This document shows positions 55,401 to 64,000 of a stretch of 64,000 bases of DNA, piece by piece. The stretch's first letter is position 1. Each line of letters begins with the position of its first letter. The notes under the pieces are model-generated. The model did no database searches and had not been told where the DNA came from. It saw only the letters and a program-made list of their open reading frames with translations. The position numbers and the translations under genes were made by a program. Location of the stretch: the NCBI GenBank assembly GCA_032622095.1, contig CP136066.1:100027319-100091318 (forward strand). Reading direction: 5' to 3'. Origin of the DNA: Siphonodentalium dalli (lineage: Eukaryota > Mollusca > Scaphopoda > Gadilida > Siphonodentaliidae).

Positions 55401-56280
55401 TGTATCGATTGGCAGGTTGCGTAATTTACTAGGCCTAATTATCATTTAACCAAATGACATTCGTACTCCTATTGTAAAGATGATAATGATTAAAATTATT
55501 GAGAATGAGATGGGTCTATTAAAACGCCTTTTAATATATGTATATGGTACCATACTGCCATTTAAATTCGCACAGTTCTCGTTATGAACAGACACAAATA
55601 TTTTCATAAATGCCTTGTAACTCATTTTCAGTTCTGGGGGATACCTCTGACTATATTAAAGATCACTACGACAGATATATACATCGAGTATATGCAAAAC
55701 ACGACTGCAATAAAGAGTGTTAATTATCATCTTTGACGATATGTGATTACTTAAAGTGGGACTAACCACTTTCGTCCAGTTAGCGAGGCAAACAACCGCG
55801 CCGTATTTAACCTGATGGTCCATTGTTATTAACCCTTGCCGATATATGATGACTTAAAGTGGGACTAATCAATTATATTAACACGATCAACAAAGAGCGT
55901 TTATTATCAGCTCAGAGGGTATCTGGGGGAAATTGACACAGATGTAATTTGATATGGGATAGGTGCTGTTGACATCAGGTGACTTAAAAGGAAATAAAAG
56001 ATTTTTTGTTATCAAATTAAAATATAGATAGCTTTATCTGGAGACTCGTGTATTAGGTGATGTTTACCTTCATGTATTAGGTGATGTTTACCTCCGGTGA
56101 TAAATAATTAATTTAAATGACTTGAAGAGGATATAATAATTTACTCATTCTTTACCCGAGCAACGCTGGGCACTCCAGCTAGACCAAGGTATTGGGGCAA
56201 TCATATCCATGCCTGAGCTATGTCAGGAGGTTGAAAGTTTAGACAGACGCACTGAACGGTTAACACAAACATACATGTAA
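55401..56280. other. No gene recognised
   Basis: Contains a short duplication, CTTAAAGTGGGACTAA at 55753 and 55854, and a GGTGATGTTTACCT direct repeat near 56056. Nothing else could be supported. Confidence 0.35.
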
Positions 56281-56284
56281 CTGT

Positions 56285-57020
56285 CTACAGCTAGACTGAT
56301 CTCTGGCTACCACACAATGCAAACCTTGTCTCATTAAAAAATATGTCTATTTGAGTTTATCCATTTGTAATATAAATCAAAACTTGTTTACTCGTGTGTG
56401 ATGCTGATTATTTGAGGCCAAACCGTTACATGTCTATCAATAATTAGTAACTTTGCAACTGTCATAATTATTTTAAAAAACAGGGTTTTAAGGGTTTAAG
56501 TATGGACCCAAGCAAACATAGTATTGATCAATCAGAAATTTTCCTTAACTTATTGCTTAACTGAAATAATGAGCTAAATTAATTTGTTAAATCGGGCTGG
56601 CCCAATGAATAAGGTGTTGCGGCAATCATATAAGGGATTTCTACGCCTGAGCTATGTCACGAGGTTGAACGTTTAGACAGACATATACAGAACAGTTAAA
56701 CGAAACATGTAATTGTCTATAGCTAGACTGATCTCTGGCTACCACACAATTCAACGCAAATCTAATTTCCGCTGTTCAATTACAGTGTCCTGTTGTCTGA
56801 CTATGATTGTATCCGGTGTGCCTGAATGGTGACTCGTGGATGTGCGGTCAAATATAATTTTCGCCGTTCACTTACTGTCTCCAGTTGCCTGGCTCTTGTA
56901 TGTTCCAAAAATTCATCTACACGTTTTAGATTATCCATCTGGAATATAAATCAGAAAAAAATATTCACTCCTTGTGTATCATAGAAAATATAATAATTAG
57001 TAACTTTGCAACTATCATAA
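56285..57020 (+). repeat. Dispersed repeat (GACTGATCTCTGGCTACCAC family), copies 2 and 3
   Basis: Two direct copies, about 56285-56470 and 56715-57020, of the repeat at 22272-22470. Each is preceded by a region like GCCTGAGCTATGTCA(G/C)GAGG. Confidence 0.6.
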
Positions 57021-57106
57021 TATTAAACAAAATAATGCTCCATATAAAATATGGACTGAATTTCAGTTTCTTCTAGTTGACAATAAACAGGGCTATCTTG
57101 TAATTA

Positions 57107-57902
57107 TACCCCCCGCAACGAAGTTAGGGGGGGTATACTGGAGTCAGCTTGTCCGTCCGTCGTCCGTCCGTCGTCCGTCGTCCGTCGTCCGTCCGTCCGT
57201 GGACACAAATTTGTCCGGAGTTTTTCTCAGTCATTTTTTGATCAATTTCCGTGAAACTTGGCACAGACATCAACCATCATGGGAACCTGTGCACCTGCGA
57301 TTATGACGTCTGTCGGACTTTTTTTTTTGGAGTTATTCCCCCTTTTTCGACTTAGAAAATTTTCGCAACATGTATACTTTTGTCCGAGCTTTTATTCCTA
57401 CATTTTTCAGTCAATTTTTTTAAAACTTGGCACAGATATTTAGTACCATTGGAACTTGTGCACCTGCGATTATGACATCTGTCCGACATTTTTTGGTGGA
57501 GTTATCCCCCTTTTTCAACTTAGAAACTTTTTTTGCAACATGCATAATTTTGTCCGAGCTTTTATTCCTACATTTTTCGGTCAATGTTTTTGAATCTTGG
57601 CACTGATATTTAGTACCATGGGAACCTGTGCCCCTGCGATTATGACGTCTGTCCGACATTTTTTGTGTGGAGATATTCCCCTTTTTCGACTTAGAAATTT
57701 TTTCGCAACATACATAATTTTGTCCAAGCTTTTATTCCTACAATTTTCGGTCAATAGGTTTAAGATTAGGGTTATGGTTGTACACCTGCAATGGGAACTG
57801 TTATTTTATTATTTTAACTAAATGTTTACTGACATGTGAAACATCTTAGTATTTCAAAAAGGGGGGTATCCGTAGTCCCATTGGGACAGTCACACCTCTA
57901 GT
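57107..57902 (+). repeat. GGGGGTATAC-type repeat with internal tandem units
   Basis: Starts TACCCCCCGCAACGAAGTTA, passes through a CCGTCCGTCGTCCGTC array and about three 165-bp units (GGCACAGATATTTAGTACCA, TGCGATTATGACGTCTGTC) and ends GGGGGGTATCCGTAG, CAGTCACACCTCTAGTT. The frames inside repeat the same peptide and are artefacts. This type of repeat is widespread in marine invertebrates. Confidence 0.75.
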
Positions 57903-58517
57903 TTTGAGTTACTCTGATTCTCAGGAGAATATGACAGGAAATAAGGTGTTACATAGCTATGAAAGAAACTCGGATATGATTGTTTTGAACAAGTAACTCA
58001 ACTGAAAAATATGCATTGCCATGATCAATTGCTTGCAAATTTCACAAGAGACCATTGTTGCATATCGGTCTATACTAAATACTCGTGAACAAAAGTGATT
58101 GGGGAAGGAAGGCGATTGTGTTCTTCAAAATTTGAAATAATCCACTGTTTATAATATTACAACAATTACAAGATAATGTGACAGGAAATAAGGTGTTCTG
58201 AAAAATATCCATTTTTATGTTGAATCGATTGCTTATTTCCCCAATAACAACGAGTAAGAATATAATGTTCCTATGTGGACGCATTGTCCAAATCATGCTG
58301 CGGAAACATCAAGTAATGCTGCACTGTACATCATGTATGTACAGAATTAATGAATTGTTAATATTTTAATTAGACATCTTATATAAAATGCGCACCTGTA
58401 ATATATTGAAGAAAAGGTTTTGCTTGAGATGGATGTTGTATTATGTGCTGCCTGGATAAATTACTATATGTCAGATGTAAATAACATGACCTTGCCAGTT
58501 ACCACCATAAATAACTT

Positions 58518-58710
58518 CACTGTTCAGAGTCAGCTGAAAAAAATACCCAAACAGACATCTGATCATACTGTTTGTCACAGAGAACACTTTCTTTGAATTT
58601 CCTCTCACAATAGTTTGGTTTATTGTTGTTTAAACCGTTAGGCATATGTATTACTCACATAAGAATAACATGATATTTCCAAGGGTGGTAGGGTTTATTG
58701 ACGACTGATT
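58518..58710 (+). repeat. Dispersed repeat, copy A (pair with 62448-62700)
   Basis: CTGTTCAGAGTCAGCT(G/A)AAA, TCACAGAGAACAC, GGCATATGTATTA(C/G)TCA and CCAAGGGTG(G/T)T occur in the same order in both copies. The copies are in direct orientation and flank the foldback element. Confidence 0.6.
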
Positions 58711-59586
58711 TGCTCACTGGTTGTTAATCATAGCGAGAGGGCAGTATGGTGTAAAAGTCATTATGTTGTAACAAGTTCGGCAATTTTGACCACCATCTTA
58801 AAAAAAATCATTTAACACAATTTATAAAATTACCGAAGGATTCTGCGGAAAGGGACAGTAGAATACCAGAATCCGCCGAGAAAAAATAGTTATACACGAA
58901 AACACGCATTAGCCAAAAAAAAACGAAGGAGTTTGGAAGCCGGACTACATGTAGTAGCATTGTTATATATTTAGACTATTTGCTCAATGCCCGCCTCTGT
59001 TAATGCATATGCTCTCTGTTAGGTGTTCACTTCTCTAAAATATTTAACCATCAGACTTATCGACAAATAATGGCCTCAAATTTACAGGAGTGATGATGGT
59101 GGGATTAATTAAAAGTACAATTATTTTTATCAAATTAATCATCTTCACCCTGGTTGGCTAATCTGAGCAATTCAAAAAAAGTTACTGTCGACATGAAACA
59201 TTCAAGAACATAATATATAACTATTTTAGTAATCACTGCTCTGGTTGAAACTATTGGAATAACATTCTTAATTATTCATGGTTACATGAACATTTTCAAC
59301 AACGAAAACATATATTATTAAACTAATTTTATAATGAATATATGTTTCATGTTCAGATTAGCCAAAGACCTCTATAATGAAAATTTAAGAACAAATATGG
59401 TACTTGTTATTAACATAATTTGGCCCTACCAACATCATAGTTAAATCAGCGAGACCCACCGCATCATAGCAAATTAGCAGAACCACTTGACCAGGGTAAA
59501 AATAATACACAACAATGAATCATTTACCTAGCAGGCACATCTAAACATAATATTCCACATATGTTCCTGTAATTAGGGTGATACAA
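58711..59586. other. No gene recognised
   Basis: AT-rich, unique-looking sequence; nothing supported. Confidence 0.4.
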
Positions 59587-61724
59587 ATCCACCCCGTGTA
59601 CGTGGTATCCCCAAACCCGAGGGTATCGCCAATCCAGAGAAAATGGGAAAGTCATTTTCACATATATGGTATGGGGTATGTGTGTTTCTCATCGTAAAGC
59701 AGACAATCAGTTTTCCCAGATCAAACCATTTAATATTTTTTTAACAGTGTTTTTGCTTTTGTTCACTCAAAATTTCGAGAACATCCACTCACTAGTATAG
59801 TTCCTGGACTTCCAAAACAAATGCCGGTATATAGTTGATTATGTCAATGAAGCATAGGATTGAACAGAAGTTAAAAACTCAGTGTCGTTCTCAATATCCA
59901 TGCGATATGGAGGGACTACTGTCGGCTCAGATATATGTCAACGTCGCAGACGAAAATGTCACCAGACGCGAATCTTCTGTGCAGTAAATATGCGTTGCAC
60001 TTAAGGTGATGAGTTTTCGAGTGTTTTTATTTGTATATGAGATTGGATCAATTGGACTGCGAATGCCATCTGAAATAGGAATTCATAACATATTAGAAAT
60101 ATTGTGTACATATCTATTATGAATGTACTAGTATTTCAATTGAAATTAATTGTACATCCATCTCAGCATTCAGATTTTCGATCTCAAAAGGTGAATGAAT
60201 GATAACGCGATGCCTTGATCACACGCACGTGAATGGTGTCGTTCGTATGCATGCAGCTAACTGGATATTCGTTTAGTATTAACTTGCTTGCAGTTTGTAT
60301 ATAGACCACACATGCAGGACTAAACGCTACGACGTATCAGCGATTTGTTATAATCATAATATTTTACCTACTTTATGACTCGTTCCCACTCGTGTAGTTC
60401 GTTACGCGACAATGAAACTGAATCATCTTATCGAATATACATATATCGTATAGCTTCAAATTATACAATTCTGGCTTTTTTAAGAGTCATCAGATAATAT
60501 TGTAACGATTCTATTTTAACCCAAACATCTGTACACTTATTATCACAATGTATTATGTGTAGCACACTTGTGTGCCTTCTAATCTGGATGTCGATGGTCC
60601 TGTCACCTCTTTATTGTGTCTATGTAGCACATGTAGTCAGCTTTCCAAGTTACAACACCATGTAGAAACAAAATCAGACTGAGCGTTTATTCTCCAATCG
60701 TCGGACATGTTCGGTATGGCACAGTCTAAATATTAGTACACAATACATACATGTGCATACATATATATTATCTGATGACTCCTAGAAAAGCCATTATTGT
60801 ATAAGTTGTAGCTATACGATATATGTATATTAGATAAGATGATTCATTTTCAATGTCGCGTAACGGTCTACTCGAGTTGGAACGAGTCATAAAGTTTGTA
60901 AAATAAACATGATTATAACAAATCGTTGATACGTCGTAAACGAATATCCGTTTAGCTGCATACATACGAACGACAGCATTCAAGTGCGTGTGATCAAGGC
61001 ATCGCGTTATCATTCATTCACCTTTTTGAGATCGCAAATCTGAATGCTGAGATGGATGTTCAATTAACTTCAATTGAAATGCATTCATAATATATATGTA
61101 CACAATATTTCGAATAAGTTATGGATTCATATTTCAGATAACATTCGCAGTCCAATTGATCAGTCTCAGATATACATAACACACTCGAAAACTCATCAGA
61201 ACTCCTTAAGTGCTACGCACATTTACTGCACAGAAGATCCGCGTTTGGTGACATCTTCGAAAAACAAAAAAATTCGTTTGCGACGTTGACATCTATCTGG
61301 GCCGACAGTTGTCCCTCCACATCGCGCGGATATTGAGAACGACGCTGATTTGTTTTTAAATTCTGTTCAATCCTATGCTTCATTGACAGATTCAACTATA
61401 TACCGGCATTTGTTTTGGCATCGCGGAAGTCCAGGAACTATACTACTGGGTAGATGTTCTCGAAAATTTGAGTGAGCAAAAGCAAAAACACTAATGAAAA
61501 AATTCGCAAAAAAATATTAAATGGTTTGATCTGGGAATCTGATTAACAGCGGGTGGATAAATACACCTGCTCCATCTGAACATATATACACATACGTTGT
61601 TCGTTGTCTGTTTTACGATGAGAAACAAATATATCCCTATGTCATATACATGAAAATGACTTTCCCATTTTCTCGTGTTTGGCGATACCCTCGGGTTTGG
61701 CGATACCACGTACACGGGGGTGAT
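59587..61724. mobile_element. Foldback element, arms over 900 bp
   Basis: The left arm (59587-60500) and right arm (60766-61724) are inverse copies, with a spacer of about 265 bp. Matching blocks include ACCCCGTGTACGTGGTATC, AATATCCATGCGATATGGAG, GGTGAATGAATGATAACGCG and CAGATAATATTGT. Arms differ by scattered changes and small indels. No open frame of note lies in the arms or the spacer. Confidence 0.8.
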
Positions 61725-62447
61725 ATCCATATGGAACACACGTCTGCAAACATACTGTGAAAAGTCACACGACGTTGATGACGTTCCCCTCAATCATGAA
61801 ACCGAAAATATAAAATAAAAGTATCATCACATATGACAAATCAAGCTATCTATGTGACTAAATTAACCATGTTAGTCTTCTTTTTTTTAATTCATGGATT
61901 CGATATACAGGATGTGTGACGTGTAATAAACACAGAAAGGCACGTTTGTTAATGGGGTTGTCGATAGGGCACTAGTGACATCGCGAAAGGATAGCACCGA
62001 ATGCTATCCTCCCGTGCTATCACTCGCGCCATATCAACAAAAAACATAAACACACGTGACTTTCTGTGTACAAAAATGTTCATTTAGTTACCAAGGAAGA
62101 TCATTTTGATGAAGATATATCATTATCATATCACAAATATTTAACGTACATTGACATATGGAGCTCGTATACGTGTACATTGCTGTAATAATAACATTAA
62201 CTGTATCTACAACTCAGTGACAATCAAACAAAATCAAGCATCGGTCTGTGATTAGTTTTCACCAATAATGCATGGATGGATGTAGATATAAGCCTTAAAT
62301 TGGAAGGGGTATATCCATCTTACCACGTCAGAATTATTTCCAACTATGTATTGGATAGATCATCTCAACGAGTGTCTTCATAATTAAGACGGCCGGCGTG
62401 TGTCTTGTTTGGGACTGATAAGCTCTACTCACGAGCGGAGCAACTCT
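61725..62447. other. No gene recognised
   Basis: Includes a short hairpin near 61985-62025 (AGGATAGCACCGAATGCTAT). No gene supported. Confidence 0.35.
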
Positions 62448-62553
62448 CTACTGTTCAGAGTCAGCTAAAAAATAAAAATTTAAATCTTATCTTACTATAT
62501 TATTGGTCACAGAGAACACATTCTTTCATTTAATTTCCTCATGCATGAATATT

Positions 62554-62595
<42 letters not shown>

Positions 62596-62700
62596 GGGTC
62601 TGGTTCAGGGGTTTATTATTGTTTCAGTCGCTAGGCATATGTATTAGTCATAGTAAGACTAGCATGATGTCCAAGGGTGTTGTGGTTTACCAATGGCACA
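62448..62700 (+). repeat. Dispersed repeat, copy B, with (TC)n microsatellite
   Basis: Pairs with 58518-58710. A TC dinucleotide run of about 34 bases sits at 62559-62592 inside it. Confidence 0.65.
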
Positions 62701-62879
62701 ACAGGAATTATTAACCCTATGCTCCCCATGCGGCTGATAGACCCAAAAGCATAGGAAGAGCGCAGTTAATTAACCATATGGTGTTATTAACATTATTATC
62801 ACTGACAGGGCGTCTAATTTTATTGGCCTGGTGTTTTATGACATTAGTCTAATTGGAATAGGACCCTGCGAATCGGATA

Positions 62880-63075
62880 ATCAGCATCGAATCAAATCTC
62901 GAATCAAATCGAATCGAATCAAATCAGGACCTGGGCCCAGTTTCATGAAGCAATGACATAAGATGATCTTATAAGATGGACTTAATCGAAGAATTAAGGT
63001 GGATCATATGATCTTTCTTTTTCGTTTCACCTACGCGTTTCATAAAACAATCTTAAGTCCATTTTAATTAAAAAG
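62880..63075. repeat. AATCGAATCAA microsatellite and CCCAGTTTCATGAAGC repeat
   Basis: GAATCAAATC and GAATCGAATC units (62888-62930), then GGCCCAGTTTCATGAAGCAA facing TGTTTTATGAAACGCG in reverse near 63032-63050. Similar inverted TTTCAT(A/G)AA sequences flank many invertebrate MITEs. Confidence 0.45.
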
Positions 63076-64000
63076 TCAAGTTCTCGTGTTTTTAGACTGG
63101 TCTCGATCTATTTATTACAGCTACGCGGAGTTAACGTGCTTGTTGAATGCCTATATTGGTTGGTGATTTATAATAGGGCGTGTCTAAGAATAATTAGGAA
63201 ATTATAATGAAAGGGCGAAAATCACTATAGTGGCCGGTACATATATACTGCATGGGTGCGCATTTTCACTACATGTGTTTTCGCGTAAGTTTCCACCCAC
63301 GTGTCCATAGCTACATGTTTAGAATGCCTATTACATGTTTATACAAACAGGACGAGCTCCAATGTGTTAACGGGACTTATACATGTACACCATCGTCAAA
63401 GGTGATCATTCACCTGCATAGCATGTTCCACTGAGTCAAGCGCCTATATATGTACGCTCCTTTTGGGTTGCTGTTATTAGATTCGAATACATTATACATC
63501 CCTTTTAAACATAGATCTGGTTCTAGGAACCGAATATTTCCCCAGTCCGGGTTCAAATATGTCATCACGGCGCAAAGGCAGTCAGTATTTACTTTATTTC
63601 AAGCAACTGCATGTATACTGTCACAATTAGCGAAGAATCACACGGCTTAATTTGCATTGGGTTTGCCAGCTGATTTACTGTCGTTCGAATGTGCACAATT
63701 TTACATTCCATTTGAATACCATGGACATACTGCAAAATTCGAAATTCTAGGAAAAGAATCTGTCCGGGATCAAATGCAGCCTTGGATTGCTATCTTAACA
63801 ATTTGGCTGATATAACGACTGTTATGTCAACGTGTGGTTGACGGGTGGAACGACATTTATGTCGTTACGGTAGTTCTTGGGTAATATCAGGTTACTGAGT
63901 AAATAACTTCGAAAAAACGTCTACCAAATTGGAACTTTTCATGCGGACGGATATTGTTTACATTGATTTGTGATTTATTTCTTACAATACGCCCATATTA
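63076..64000. other. No gene recognised
   Basis: Open frames at 63252-63434 and 63450-63650 show no domain or splice support. Confidence 0.35.

Noticed and set aside
57258-57821. Plus- and minus-strand frames with a repeated GTCAPAIMTS peptide
   Set aside because: The peptide comes from the internal tandem units of the GGGGGTATAC-type repeat.

Overview
The window is nuclear DNA from an animal, probably a marine invertebrate. The evidence is spliced exons with GT/AG borders, many MITE-like and foldback repeats, a Polinton/Maverick and animal-type Crypton copies. The exact taxon cannot be read from the sequence; a lophotrochozoan such as a mollusc is only a guess. Most of the window is repeats and dead transposons. 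No rRNA, tRNA or CRISPR array was recognised.

Left part (1-24 kb): at least four minus-strand exons (846-5404) of a conserved cellular gene resembling the DUF4806-associated family. Around them are several inverted-repeat elements (3.4, 5.8-7.2, 9.4-10.2, 11.8 kb), a 70-bp ACGTTGG-type minisatellite (14.3-15.1 kb), an old array of about 0.7-0.9-kb units (15.2-18.1 kb) and a broken Crypton tyrosine recombinase (19 kb).

Centre (24.4-49 kb): a three-level nest. Level 1 is a degenerate minus-strand DDE (Mutator-like) transposase gene, split between 45412-46790 (5' part) and 24944-25186 (3' part). Level 2, inserted in that gene, is an inverted-ended element (25187-45409) with a 3-bp ACT duplication. 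Its own parts are GGTTTAAAC-like subterminal repeats, a PIF1-like P-loop exon, a broken SGNH-hydrolase-like gene and a large inverted repeat. Level 3, inserted in level 2, is a 15.2-kb Polinton (26483-41656) with 6-bp AACACC duplications and long terminal inverted repeats. Removing level 2 restores the local codon reading of the level-1 gene, so the nesting order is clear.

The Polinton has the usual self-synthesising set: protein-primed type DNA polymerase B, FtsK/A32-like packaging ATPase, chromodomain integrase, penton-like and double-jelly-roll-like capsid proteins, adenain-like protease and several small basic or membrane-active proteins. ATPase, integrase, capsid and protease frames are open. 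The polymerase carries several stops and frameshifts, and two accessory genes have one-base shifts. Its left third holds two divergent gene pairs with mirror-image promoters. Two accessory genes there, one OTU-like, end in perfect histone-type 3' stem-loops (GGCCCTTTTCAGGGCC followed by ACC). This suggests S-phase-coupled mRNA 3' processing and is the most unusual signal in the window.

Right part (47-64 kb): a second broken Crypton recombinase (47.1-48.9 kb), then gene-poor DNA with hairpins, MITEs, a repeated AACGCTCTTTAT family (52.4-55.4 kb), a GGGGGTATAC-type repeat (57.1-57.9 kb) and a 2.1-kb foldback element (59.6-61.7 kb).
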